Part shown: positions 9,117 through 17,272 of the stretch, piece by piece
Layout: each line of letters begins with the position of its first letter
Position numbering within the stretch: the stretch's first letter is position 1
Assembly (NCBI RefSeq): GCF_009807005.1
Contig: NZ_WUBR01000001.1
Span: forward strand, 1,178,001 to 1,242,000
Source: Aurantiacibacter rhizosphaerae
GTDB taxonomy: Bacteria; Pseudomonadota; Alphaproteobacteria; Sphingomonadales; Sphingomonadaceae
Reading direction: 5' to 3'
DNA: 64,000 nt
Notes under the pieces: generated by a model
What the model was told of the DNA's origin: nothing
What the model saw: the letters and a program-made list of their open reading frames with translations, nothing else
Database searches by the model: none
Translations under genes and position numbers: made by a program

Positions 9117-11075
9117 CTAAAGCCCTACATGCGCCTTACCGTTGGGAATTTGCGCGGTCGAGGCTTCCAGAACATCGCCCACAGGTTCGGCCCGTCCGCC
9201 AATGCATTCAGCCAGGAAATTTTCCGTGATGGCGTTGAAGGCGATGTTGTTTTCCGGGCGATGGAAACCGTGGCCCTCGTCAGGGAAAAGGACATAGGTG
9301 ACCGGCACCCCGTCACGCTCCATCGCTTCCACGATCTGATCGCTTTCGGCCTGCTTCACGCGCGGATCATTGGCGCCCTGGCCGATCAGCAGCGGCTTTG
9401 TAATTTCGCTCGCTTTGTAGAGCGGGCTGATGGATTTCAGGAACTCCAGACCTTCTGGCGTGGTGGGGTCGCCCATGCGTTCATGGAACTGCTTGATCAG
9501 CGGCTCCCAATAAGGCGGGATGGTCTCCAGCAGGGTTTCCAGGTTGGAAGGGCCGACGATATCGACGCCGCAGGCAAACACCTCTGGCGTGAATGTCAGG
9601 CCCACCAGCGTGGCATAGCCGCCATAGCTGCCGCCCATGATGGCAACCTTGTCCTTTTCGGCAATGCCTTCTGCCACGGCCCAGTCCACGGCATCCAGCA
9701 GGTCATCATGCATCTTGCCGGACCATTCCTTGTCACCGGCGCTGATGAAGCCCTTGCCGAAACCGGCGGAGCCGCGGAAGTTGACGGACAGCACGGCATA
9801 GCCGCGATTGGCCAGCCACTGATGCGTGCGGTTATAGCCATAGCCATCGCGCGCCCACGGCCCACCATGCACCACCAGCACCATTGGCACAGGCGCATCG
9901 GGCACACCGTCGCCGTCATCATCGCATTGTGGGGGCAGGGTGAGGTAGCTTGGCAGGATCAGCTCGTCGCGCGCCTTGATCTCGCGCGCATGCATGGGTT
10001 GCAGCGGTGCGCCTTCCAGTTCCGGCTGGGTGGTGTAGAATTTCGTCAGTGTCATCGCGTCGCGATCGAACAGATAGCTGGCGACGGGCCCTGTCAGCGG
10101 GTCATTCGCAACAAGCCAGCGCCGATCATCGTCGGTGCGCGACTGCACGCCGAAATCGCCCTCCAGCCGCTCCCGCAGCCAGGCGAAAGCTTCGCCGATT
10201 TCCGGGTCGATGGCGTGGTGTTCCGTGCGCAGGTACGCAACGTTGTACGCCAGCACCTCGCCCGTCTGCTTGTGCCGCATGGTGCCGCCGATATCGGCCT
10301 TGTCGTGCTCTGCGATGAGTGCGCGCTCACCCGTCTCGGTATTTTCGGCAAACAGGGCGGCGGTGTCCCGGCCACGGCTGTCGAGCCAGTAGAGCGTCTT
10401 TCCGTCGGTGGTGTAGCCAGCCATGCCGGTGGTGATGGAATCGTCCAGCCCGGTCCGCTCCCGTGGGGTCTCTTCAACCTTGCCATCGGTGATGAGGTGC
10501 ATGTCCGTGCCGCCTTGCGCATTCTGGCGCACAGCCCAGCGCAGGTTGAGATTGTCGTCCGCCTCGAAGCCTGCCCATTCGTTGTTCTCGAACACCAGCT
10601 CCAGCTTGCCCGTCTTCAGGTTCAGCATGTGCACATCGTGGAACCGCGCATCACGATTGTTGAGGCCGACGAGGAACCGATCCTTGATGTTGTTGGAGGA
10701 GCCGATGATCTGCGCGCGGGTCTCCTCGAACGGGGTGAGGCACTTTTCCTGCGCACCTTCCGCGATGCCGACCTGGTAAAGCAGGAAGTTCTCGTCCCCC
10801 TCCTTGTCGCGCACATACATCAGGCTTTCGCTGTCAGGCGCCCAGAAATAGCCGGGGATCGGCCTGTCCTTCGCACTGGTCATACGGCGCGGATTTTCAG
10901 GATCGTCAGCCGGGGCCATGAACACGTTCATCACGCCTTCCCACGGCGCCATCCAGCTGACCCACTTGCCATCCGGGCTGATCTTCCCCTGCGAACGGGT
11001 GGGATTGCCGAACAGGTGATCGCGCGGGATCAACGGAGTGTCGGAAACGCGGGCGGCGGCAGTAGAGGCGGTCAT
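9117..11075 (-). CDS. S9-family prolyl oligopeptidase-type serine peptidase
   Basis: A 652-residue protein with an N-terminal beta-propeller (WD-like repeats to about residue 370) and a C-terminal alpha/beta hydrolase domain. The nucleophile is S483 in GGSYGGYA. The acid is in GANDPRVKQAE and the His in DEGHGFHRPEN. This is the acylaminoacyl/dipeptidyl peptidase layout of family S9. I start it at ATG 11075, which has GGGAG six bases upstream; the 26 extra residues upstream lack a ribosome site. No clear signal peptide, so it is probably cytoplasmic. It is divergent from the hydrolase gene at 11236. Confidence 0.93.
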   Translation of the reverse strand: MTASTAAARVSDTPLIPRDHLFGNPTRSQGKISPDGKWVSWMAPWEGVMNVFMAPADDPENPRRMTSAKDRPIPGYFWAPDSESLMYVRDKEGDENFLLYQVGIAEGAQEKCLTPFEETRAQIIGSSNNIKDRFLVGLNNRDARFHDVHMLNLKTGKLELVFENNEWAGFEADDNLNLRWAVRQNAQGGTDMHLITDGKVEETPRERTGLDDSITTGMAGYTTDGKTLYWLDSRGRDTAALFAENTETGERALIAEHDKADIGGTMRHKQTGEVLAYNVAYLRTEHHAIDPEIGEAFAWLRERLEGDFGVQSRTDDDRRWLVANDPLTGPVASYLFDRDAMTLTKFYTTQPELEGAPLQPMHAREIKARDELILPSYLTLPPQCDDDGDGVPDAPVPMVLVVHGGPWARDGYGYNRTHQWLANRGYAVLSVNFRGSAGFGKGFISAGDKEWSGKMHDDLLDAVDWAVAEGIAEKDKVAIMGGSYGGYATLVGLTFTPEVFACGVDIVGPSNLETLLETIPPYWEPLIKQFHERMGDPTTPEGLEFLKSISPLYKASEITKPLLIGQGANDPRVKQAESDQIVEAMERDGVPVTYVLFPDEGHGFHRPENNIAFNAITENFLAECIGGRAEPVGDVLEASTAQIPNGKAHVGL

Positions 11076-11235
11076 GGTTTCTCCCGAAATGTGTTGCCAA
11101 GACAGGTAGGCGCGCGCCGCCCGAAAACAACGGGTCGGCATATCGGCGGCCAAGGCGGCGGGTAGGGCGGCGGAACCGGAAGGGCAGCAAATTCATTTAC
11201 ATATCGAAACAAAACCAATCGGAGAGATATGCAAA

Positions 11236-12063
11236 ATGGCTAAATTCAAAACCCGCGACGGCACCGCAATTCGCTACAAGGAGCTTGGCGAGGGGCGACC
11301 CGTCATCCTCATCCACGGCTGGCCGCTGTCAGGCGATAGCTGGGATCCTGTGATGATGGCGCTGGCCGACAATGGCATGCGCGCCATCGCCTATGACCGC
11401 CGCGGCTTTGGCCGTTCCGATCATGCCGCCAGCGGATATGATTACGACACTTTCAGTGACGATCTGGCCGACCTGATCGCCCACCTTGGCCTTGGCGACA
11501 ATATCGGCCTTGCCGGCTTCTCCATGGGCGGCGGCGAGATCGCGCGGTACATGAGCCGCCACGGCGGCAAGGGCGTGTCGGCAGCCGCGCTGGTCAGCTC
11601 TGTCGTGCCATACATGCTGAAGACGGATGACAATCCTGACGGCGTGCCCGAAGAAACCCTGCAGGAAATGACGAAGGGCATGAAGGACGACTTCCGCGCC
11701 TTCTTCACCGATTTCTTCAAGGACTTCTACGGCGTCGGCGGCCCCGGCACGCAGGTGAGCGACGAGGAACGCCACTGGGCTTGGATGACCACGATGCAGA
11801 GCGCGCAATACGCCACGCTGAAATCCGCCGCCGCCTTCGGCTTCACGGACTTCCGGCCGGACCTGCCACACTTCAAGGTGCCCACGCTGGTGATCCATGG
11901 CACCGAGGACAAGACCGTGCCCATCGACGCCACCGGCCGCCAGGTGGCAGAAAAGGTGCCCAGCGCCACGCTGATCGAATATGAGGACGAGCCGCACGCC
12001 GTGTTTGCAACCGTCACCGACAGACTGTCAGGCGACCTGGTGGACTTCTTCTCGAAAAATTGA
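11236..12063 (+). CDS. Alpha/beta hydrolase, non-heme chloroperoxidase/arylesterase type
   Basis: A 275-residue alpha/beta hydrolase. The oxyanion region is HGWPLSGDSW, the nucleophile is S96 in GFSMGGGE, the acid sits in HGTEDKTVP and the His in DEPHAVFAT. The pattern AYDRRGFGRSD plus GFSMGGGE is typical of cofactor-free haloperoxidases, which in vivo usually act as esterases or perhydrolases. A GGAGAG lies upstream of the ATG. A strong hairpin with a T tract follows its stop, so it is probably a single-gene transcript. The natural substrate is unknown. Confidence 0.9.
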   Translation: MAKFKTRDGTAIRYKELGEGRPVILIHGWPLSGDSWDPVMMALADNGMRAIAYDRRGFGRSDHAASGYDYDTFSDDLADLIAHLGLGDNIGLAGFSMGGGEIARYMSRHGGKGVSAAALVSSVVPYMLKTDDNPDGVPEETLQEMTKGMKDDFRAFFTDFFKDFYGVGGPGTQVSDEERHWAWMTTMQSAQYATLKSAAAFGFTDFRPDLPHFKVPTLVIHGTEDKTVPIDATGRQVAEKVPSATLIEYEDEPHAVFATVTDRLSGDLVDFFSKN

Positions 12064-12075
12064 TGCGCATTTAAG

Positions 12076-12105
12076 ACGGCGGCGCTGTGATGGCGTCGCC
12101 GTTTT
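12076..12105 (+). terminator. Rho-independent terminator after the alpha/beta hydrolase
   Basis: ACGGCGGCGC pairs with GCGTCGCCGT around TGTGATG, giving about a 10-bp stem with one wobble, and TTTTC follows immediately. It starts 12 bases after the hydrolase stop. Confidence 0.75.
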
Positions 12106-12174
12106 CGTCCTGGTGGTCGGATGTCCGCTTTCGACCACTTTTCAGACCTCCATTAATAAAAGTATGGCAATCGC

Positions 12175-12471
12175 CTAAGCTTGGTATTTCTTGCTCTCGC
12201 CATTCGCCTCTTCGGCAAACTGGCGCAAGATTTCGGCGTCCTCTTTACTAAGAGAGGTGGGGCTTTTCGCTTCTCTTTCCTCGGCACGTAAGGCTTCAAG
12301 ACCCCATGCTTCAGCAGCCGTGGCCGCGATAATGCGTCTATTGGCCAATGGGTCGTTAACTGCACGTTCCAGGTGACGTGCCTGTTCGCTGCGGCATTTC
12401 TCTGCACTCAGTTGCACAGCCTTTCGCTTTCTCGACCTGTCTCCATTTTTGGAAGATCGTGAGAAATACAA
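12175..12471 (-). CDS. Small hypothetical protein overlapping the glycosyltransferase 3' end
   Basis: Up to 98 residues if TTG 12471 is used, or 80 residues from a GTG at 12417, which shortens the overlap with the upstream gene from 64 to 10 bases. The protein is charged and alanine/glutamate-rich, with predicted helical stretches (LEALRAEEREAKS, EDAEILRQFAEEANGES). No family recognised. The longer overlap is unusual, so either the start is the GTG or the tail of the glycosyltransferase is an accidental read-through. The base composition is less GC-rich than the flanks. It may not be a real gene. Confidence 0.4.
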   Translation of the reverse strand: MYFSRSSKNGDRSRKRKAVQLSAEKCRSEQARHLERAVNDPLANRRIIAATAAEAWGLEALRAEEREAKSPTSLSKEDAEILRQFAEEANGESKKYQA

Positions 12472-13451
12472 TTCTCTTGCATAGGCGCAGAGGTTTTGGT
12501 GCTCACACTGCCGGCAATGGTCCGCGAAGTTTGAGTGGGCCGGGCAGAGGTCAACTCCAGCTCTCTAGCGGCGAGAGATGTTTGTGGTACCTCGCCCGAT
12601 CCTCGGTATCGGATCGCTGCCGGTGATTTCAGGTGGCTTTCAAGCAGAGAAAGGATTTTCGTCTCATACTCGGCATCGAACTTGCGCGCGAAAAGATCGG
12701 TACTTCGCCTCAATTGCTCGAAATCGTTCTCGTCATAATTGCGTGGCCGCAATTTGATGTCACCATCGGGCACCCAATCGATCATTCTTAGATCATCGTT
12801 CATAACAGTGCCATGATCGATACTGTTCATCATCACGGTCTGGAAGAACGCTTCGTCCGCGATAAAACTGTTACTATAAAACGTCTTGAACCGTTCCGCT
12901 CCGGGGTCATGGCAGACATACTCGCAGAAACTGCGCGTCACAGCCTTCCACTGCGTCCCTATGAACGGCGTGTCACCAAGCATGTACGGGCGCGCAATGC
13001 CCGTCGCAGTCATTCTCCCATGCTCCTCTTTGAACACATGGCTAATGCGGTTCATCGTATCGGGCCGCTCTCTGGCCTGATCGAGCGCGCGGATAAACTG
13101 CTTGCCGGGGTGCGCCGCGAAAAATTGTCGAATGTAGTTCTGGCTCTTTAGAGGGAAATCCTGACCTGAAAGATTGATATAGTGGGTCCACTCACTATCC
13201 ATCTCGAGCAGGCGAGCCATCCCTCGCAGTTCAGCGTCCACAAGACTGTATCCGCCCCAGAGAGCGTCTTTCGATTCCAGCATTTCGACACCCTGATAAG
13301 GCGTCAGAAAGTCTGTGATTTCCTCAGTCAGGTTCGCACCAGAGCCTTTGTCGATGTGTACGACATACTGGTTCCCGGGCATGTAGATTGCCTTGAACAA
13401 ACGCTTGAATTGAGCTGGATAGCGATGAACGAGAAGGAAGTAAGCGATCAT
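12408..13451 (-). CDS. Branch-family (core-2/I-branching-like) glycosyltransferase
   Basis: The N-terminal 280 residues follow the Branch (GT14) family: MIAYFLLVHRYPAQFKRLF, VVHIDKGSG, WGGYSLVDAELRGMARLL, HYINLSGQDFPLKS and later FYSNSFIADEAFFQTVMMNS. In bacteria such enzymes transfer sugars in surface glycan or exopolysaccharide synthesis. The protein is cytoplasmic with no membrane span. Residues from about 280 to 347 are low-complexity and rich in Ser/Thr/Arg; they look unlike the domain and may be an extension made by loss of an earlier stop. GC is visibly lower than in neighbours, which suggests transfer. No other glycan genes are adjacent. Confidence 0.82.
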   Translation of the reverse strand: MIAYFLLVHRYPAQFKRLFKAIYMPGNQYVVHIDKGSGANLTEEITDFLTPYQGVEMLESKDALWGGYSLVDAELRGMARLLEMDSEWTHYINLSGQDFPLKSQNYIRQFFAAHPGKQFIRALDQARERPDTMNRISHVFKEEHGRMTATGIARPYMLGDTPFIGTQWKAVTRSFCEYVCHDPGAERFKTFYSNSFIADEAFFQTVMMNSIDHGTVMNDDLRMIDWVPDGDIKLRPRNYDENDFEQLRRSTDLFARKFDAEYETKILSLLESHLKSPAAIRYRGSGEVPQTSLAARELELTSARPTQTSRTIAGSVSTKTSAPMQENCISHDLPKMETGRESERLCN

Positions 13452-13769
13452 AAGGCAGGACCCTTGGATCGACCGCGCCAGGCTGCCGAAACCCCGGGCA
13501 CGTCGATTGCGTTTCCTGTCTCAGGAACGCCAATCAAATGAATTTTTGATCGTGAAGAGACACCGCCAGACAGAACTGCGATCAATCGCAATGGCGTAAT
13601 AGGTAAATGGCGCTCCTATTCGCGGGTTACAAGGCTCTATCATTTCAACTAAGTTTGCGAACTCGTATCCATGTTTCATGTCTGGGTTTGAAATCCATCT
13701 AACGCCTAATTCCAAGCGTCCGCTCCCCACCCCAACACCAGCCCCGGCCCCTTCCCGAAAAGCCTGCTC
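13452..13769. other. Low-GC stretch without a convincing gene
   Basis: This 318-base gap between the glycosyltransferase start and the DNA glycosylase end holds one open frame on the minus strand (13521-13730, 69 codons). It contains phrases such as ISNPDMKHGYEFANLVEMI but matches nothing I recognise. It could be the remnant of a gene once upstream of the glycosyltransferase. The composition stays low in GC until about 13715 and then switches back to the genome norm, which may mark an island edge. No repeats or tRNA seen. Confidence 0.4.
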
Positions 13770-14387
13770 TCAGAGCGCCGGATTATTGTAGCAGTGCCAA
13801 GTAAAAATCGCCGTCGCGCCGCGGTGCGGGCGCCAGGGTTCGGCCAGCGCGCGGGTGGCCTTTTCGTCGGGGCGTTCCTCGAGGCTAAGGATCTTGCCGA
13901 TGCCTGCCATCACGGCCAGGTCTCCGGCGGGCCAGATGTCGGGGCGGCCTTCTGCGAACAGCAGGTAAATTTCGGCTGACCACCTTCCGATGCCCTTGAT
14001 CTTCGTAAGCTCCGCAATCGCTTCCTCGTCATCGGCGGGCAGGTTCTCGAAATCGACTTCACCCGCCACCACCAGTTCGCACAGCGAACGGGCATAGCCC
14101 TGTTTCTGGCGCGACAACCCGCAGGCACGCAAGGTATCGAAATCGCGTTCCAGCAGGTCTGGCGGGGTGAAATCCTCCCCCAGTTCCGCTTCAAGCTTGT
14201 TCCACATCGAACTGGCGGCGGCGACAGACACCTGCTGGCCCACGATGGTCCGTAGCAGCGTCTTGTAGCCGGTGTCGCGAATGCGCGTTTCGGGATAGCC
14301 GGCGATTTCCAGTGCGCGGGCGATTTTCGGCTCCCGGCTGGCGACTTCATCCAGTCCCGTTTTGATTTGCCCTGCCGTCAATCCCAT
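13770..14387 (-). CDS. DNA-3-methyladenine glycosylase, AlkA/HhH-GPD type
   Basis: A 205-residue base-excision repair enzyme. The helix-hairpin-helix [17 protein letters not shown] spans residues 128-144, and the catalytic Asp is D156 in PAGDLAV. It lacks the Fe-S cysteines of Nth/MutY and the N-terminal TBP-like domain of E. coli AlkA, so it belongs to the short AlkA-like group that removes alkylated purines. I start it at ATG 14387, which has GGAAGAGG just upstream; an upstream Met (14408) has none. It is divergent from the ferredoxin gene with 74 bases between. Confidence 0.9.
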   Translation of the reverse strand: MGLTAGQIKTGLDEVASREPKIARALEIAGYPETRIRDTGYKTLLRTIVGQQVSVAAASSMWNKLEAELGEDFTPPDLLERDFDTLRACGLSRQKQGYARSLCELVVAGEVDFENLPADDEEAIAELTKIKGIGRWSAEIYLLFAEGRPDIWPAGDLAVMAGIGKILSLEERPDEKATRALAEPWRPHRGATAIFTWHCYNNPAL

Positions 14388-14461
14388 TGCCTCTTCCTTG
14401 CCATTCACGCGTGAATTGCCTAGCAGCGCCGCGTTTGATCACCAGAGGAAATGCACAAGCC

Positions 14462-14779
14462 ATGCCCACGCTCAATGTTACCAATCGCTCCGGCGAGGAA
14501 ACCACCGTCGAAGTTGCCGAAGGCCTGACAGTGATGGAAGCCATTCGCGACAACGGCTTTGACGAGTTGCTGGCGCTGTGCGGTGGTTGCTGCTCCTGCG
14601 CCACCTGTCATGTGCATGTGGACCCTGCGTTCAAGGACAAGCTGCCGGAAATGAGCGAAGACGAGGACGATCTGTTGGATTCCAGCGATCACCGCGATGA
14701 TAATTCGCGCCTGTCGTGCCAGATCCCCTTCACCGCCGCGCTGGACGGGCTGAAGGTGAAGATAGCCGAAGAAGATTGA
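14462..14779 (+). CDS. 2Fe-2S ferredoxin, adrenodoxin/ISC type
   Basis: A 105-residue small electron carrier. The cluster ligands are C40, C46, C49 and C87 in the C-x5-C-x2-C-x37-C spacing of vertebrate-type (adrenodoxin-like) ferredoxins. The loop is unusually Cys-rich, with extra C43 and C44. An acidic stretch ([18 protein letters not shown], residues 64-81) forms the usual partner-binding surface. It probably feeds cytochrome P450, Rieske oxygenase or Fe-S assembly; no such partner is adjacent. ATG 14462 begins MPTLNVTN; the upstream in-frame extension to 14387 lies over the divergent promoter and is unlikely. Confidence 0.92.
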   Translation: MPTLNVTNRSGEETTVEVAEGLTVMEAIRDNGFDELLALCGGCCSCATCHVHVDPAFKDKLPEMSEDEDDLLDSSDHRDDNSRLSCQIPFTAALDGLKVKIAEED

Positions 14780-14842
14780 GTTTTGTTCGCTCAAGGGCTT
14801 CTCGCGTTGCGCTGAGGCTTGGAGCATCCTAACTCTGTCGGC

Positions 14843-15865
14843 ATGACAAACCCGCCAGCACGCACATCGACGCTTGATCTTATCGGCCACACGCCGCTCG
14901 TCCTGCTGGAAGGTCCCAGCAAGGCGGCGGGGTGCGAGATCTGGGGCAAGTGCGAATTCGCCAATCCCGGCGCCTCTGTAAAGGATCGCGCGGCCCTGTG
15001 GATCGTGCGCGATGCAGAGGCACGCGGAGAGTTGAAGCCCGGCGGTACGGTGGTTGAGGGTACGGCGGGCAACACCGGCATCGGCATTGCGCTGGTGGCC
15101 AATGCGCTGGGCTACAAGACGGTAATCGTCATGCCCGACAACCAGTCCAAGGAAAAGATGGACACGCTGCGCGCGCTGGGTGCGGAGCTGGTGACGGTGC
15201 CGCCCACCAAGTTTGCCGATCCCAATCACTTCGTCCACACCAGCCGCCGCATCGCGGAGGAAACGCCAAACGCGCTGTGGGCCAACCAGTTCGATAATAT
15301 CGCCAACCGCCGCGCCCATATAGAGGGCACCGCGCCCGAAATCTGGGAGCAGCTGGAAGGCCGCGTGCACGGTTTCACCTGCGCCGTGGGCACGGGCGGC
15401 ACGCTGGCTGGCGTGGGGCTTGGGCTGAAGGAAAAGGATGAGAACATCCGCATCGCGCTGACCGATCCGCATGGCGCGGCGCTGTATAATTACTACGAGA
15501 ATGGAGAGCTTTCGTCCGAAGGTTCCTCCGTTGCAGAAGGGATCGGGCAGGGGCGTATCACCGCCAATCTGGAAGGCGCGCCGATCGATACGCAGTTCCG
15601 CATCTCTGATGAAGAAGGGCTGAAATGGGTCGCCCACCTGCTGCGTAAAGAAGGATTGTGCCTTGGCCTTTCCAGCGGGATCAACGTGGCAGGCGCCATC
15701 GCGCTGGGGCGGCAATTGGTTGCCGACGGCGTGGAGAACCCGCGCGTTGCCACGATCCTGTGCGACACGGGCTTCCGCTATCTTTCCACCCTCTACAACG
15801 CGGCGTGGCTGCGCCAGAAGGGCCTGCCTGTGTTTGACTGGTTAGGTTCAGCTTCGGAGGCGTAA
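14843..15865 (+). CDS. cysK: Cysteine synthase A-like PLP enzyme
   Basis: Makes cysteine from O-acetylserine and sulfide. The PLP lysine is K47 in NPGASVKDRA, the phosphate-binding loop is EGTAGNTGIGIAL, and the GTGGTLAG loop near residue 190 closes the active site. About 340 residues, slightly long for CysK. Internal substitutions leave room for a cystathionine beta-synthase-like or O-phosphoserine variant, but CysK is the simplest reading. The sulfide-producing genes (cysI, cysH) sit 30 kb away. ATG 14843 gives MTNPPARTS; TTG 14819 is a possible upstream start. Confidence 0.88.
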   Translation: MTNPPARTSTLDLIGHTPLVLLEGPSKAAGCEIWGKCEFANPGASVKDRAALWIVRDAEARGELKPGGTVVEGTAGNTGIGIALVANALGYKTVIVMPDNQSKEKMDTLRALGAELVTVPPTKFADPNHFVHTSRRIAEETPNALWANQFDNIANRRAHIEGTAPEIWEQLEGRVHGFTCAVGTGGTLAGVGLGLKEKDENIRIALTDPHGAALYNYYENGELSSEGSSVAEGIGQGRITANLEGAPIDTQFRISDEEGLKWVAHLLRKEGLCLGLSSGINVAGAIALGRQLVADGVENPRVATILCDTGFRYLSTLYNAAWLRQKGLPVFDWLGSASEA

Positions 15866-15874
15866 ACGGGCCGC

Positions 15875-16246
15875 ATGGCACTCGATCCCAGAGACCTTTT
15901 GCGACCCCGTGGCCCGGTGAGCGAACCGGCTCCCCTGGCCGGAACCCGCTCTGAACGCATTCAGCGTTTGCAGATCGGCCTGTTCGGTATTGGCGCAATG
16001 GTGATGCTGGTGGGCCTGGCGGACGTGGTGATCAGTCGCGCGCAACTGACGGAGGCAGAAGCCGTCCCGGAAGCAGCGCCCACGGTGGAGGCGACGGAAA
16101 GCACCGCGCCGCGCGATCCGCTGGCCGATGCGGGCGTGGTGCCCGAATTGCCGCCGGAGCCGACCGCAACTCCATCTCAAAGCGCGACCCAGCCCACGCA
16201 GGATGTCCCTCCGCCAGCGTCCCGTACCGATGCTCCGGCTGAATAG
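15875..16246 (+). CDS. Hypothetical single-pass membrane protein
   Basis: A 123-residue protein with a basic cytoplasmic N-terminus (MALDPRDLLRPRGP), one transmembrane segment at about residues 34-53 (IGLFGIGAMVMLVGLADVVI) and a Pro/Glu/Thr-rich tail. No domain recognised. It starts nine bases after cysK and overlaps the next gene by 17 bases, so the two unknown genes are probably co-translated. Together they lead into the dcw cluster, so a cell-envelope role is possible but only inferred. Confidence 0.7.
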   Translation: MALDPRDLLRPRGPVSEPAPLAGTRSERIQRLQIGLFGIGAMVMLVGLADVVISRAQLTEAEAVPEAAPTVEATESTAPRDPLADAGVVPELPPEPTATPSQSATQPTQDVPPPASRTDAPAE

Positions 16247-17072
16247 TCTGTTCGCCGCCGCCGCGCTGACGCTGTGCTGCGTGCCTGCGGCTGCGGAGGA
16301 AGAGGCGCGCCCGGAAGTCGCCCTGATGGGCACTGTCCCCATTTTCTGGGGGGAGGCTGACGGATTTGCAGAACTGCTGTCTGGCGATGCGCCGTCCCAC
16401 TGGGCGCGCGGCGTGCTGGAGGAAGGCTTCGACCTTGCCCCTCTGGATTACCTTTCGGCAGACGCGCTGAAAGGGCATAAATATTTGCTGATGGCACAGC
16501 CACGCGGTTTGACGGGGGAGGAGAATGTCGCCCTCGACGCATGGGTTCGCGATGGCGGTTCTTTGTTGCTGTTCGCCGATCCGCGGATGACGGGCGAAAG
16601 CCGCTTCCACATCGGTGACCGTCGCCGTCCGCAGGATGTGGCGCTGTTGTCCCCCATCCTGGCGCATTGGGGGCTGGAGCTTGCCTTCGATCCGGCGCAG
16701 CAGGCGGGGCCGCACACGGTCAATCACTTTGGCGATGCAATCCCTGTAAACCTGCGCGGCGAATTGCGCCCCGTGGGAGACGCGCAATATTGCACCACCT
16801 CGGCAGACGGTCTGCTGGCGCATTGCGCGATTGGCGCAGGCCAGGTGATGATCGTGGCCGATGCCGCGATGTTGGACATTTTTGACCGGACGGATGCGGG
16901 CGAAAGCGCGCTGCGCTGGCTGGTCGCGCATATTTTCGAAGAATTTGGGGATCGTGCGGGAAATGATGTCCCGGCGACTCATGAAGCGACCGAAAATCAG
17001 CGGGATTCGGTCGAATCTCCTGAATCGGAGCATCACCATCACCATTTGCATGGCGGGAATCACAGCCAATAA
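16230..17072 (+). CDS. Exported hypothetical protein with GATase-like fold pattern and His-rich tail
   Basis: ATG 16230 gives a clean signal peptide (MLRLNSLFAAAALTLCCVPAAA); ATG 16203 is possible and adds nine residues. The mature part (about 255 residues) runs MGTVPIFWGEADGF, LSADALKGHKYLLMAQPRGLT, WVRDGGSLLLFADPRM, which resembles the DUF4350/GldG-type glutamine-amidotransferase-like fold used in sensing or ABC-associated proteins. The C-terminus ends ESEHHHHHLHGGNHSQ, a run of five His that could bind a metal. It lies 200 bases before mraZ on the same strand. Function unknown; the wall-cluster context suggests an envelope role. Confidence 0.7.
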   Translation: MLRLNSLFAAAALTLCCVPAAAEEEARPEVALMGTVPIFWGEADGFAELLSGDAPSHWARGVLEEGFDLAPLDYLSADALKGHKYLLMAQPRGLTGEENVALDAWVRDGGSLLLFADPRMTGESRFHIGDRRRPQDVALLSPILAHWGLELAFDPAQQAGPHTVNHFGDAIPVNLRGELRPVGDAQYCTTSADGLLAHCAIGAGQVMIVADAAMLDIFDRTDAGESALRWLVAHIFEEFGDRAGNDVPATHEATENQRDSVESPESEHHHHHLHGGNHSQ

Positions 17073-17154
17073 AAACAATGATTTAATAGCTTCTCCCACA
17101 ATTTCCCGCAATTTCCCCTTCCATCCCGCGCCCTCCCGCGTTATTCGGTGATTC
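17004..17154. promoter_or_regulatory. Cluster of five GANTC sites upstream of mraZ
   Basis: GANTC, the CcrM adenine-methyltransferase target of alphaproteobacteria, occurs at 17004, 17013, 17022, 17057 and 17150. The first three sit inside 23 bases at nine-base steps within the 3' end of the upstream gene. From the base composition I would expect about 0.5 sites in 151 bases. The mraZ start is 119 bases further on. Methylation-sensitive cell-cycle control through GcrA is known in Caulobacter; its use here is inference. The 200-base gap 17073-17272 holds no gene. Confidence 0.45.
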
Positions 17155-17272
17155 CATCGGACATAAAGCCCGTGCTGCGCCCCCATTGGGGTGACCGGGT
17201 CGTGCTGACGCGCGGCCTGCGGCGGAGGAGTTGTGTCTGCGAATGGGGACTATTGTTGAGGGGTAGGCGCGC

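Noticed and set aside
9129-11165. A 678-codon open frame on the plus strand opposite the S9 peptidase
   Set aside because: It is the antisense shadow of the peptidase; its His/Arg/Ala-rich translation has no domain, and the minus-strand gene has all catalytic motifs.
13680-13735. Half of an integron attC-like site (GCGTTAGATG beside GGAATTAG) at the edge of the low-GC patch
   Set aside because: The matching left half (RYYYAAC) is missing in the next 80 bases and no integrase is present; a chance match.
17187-17261. TGGGG motifs at 17187 and 17244 as possible MraZ boxes
   Set aside because: They lack the regular 10-base spacing of TGGGN repeats; one neighbouring copy is only GGGTC.
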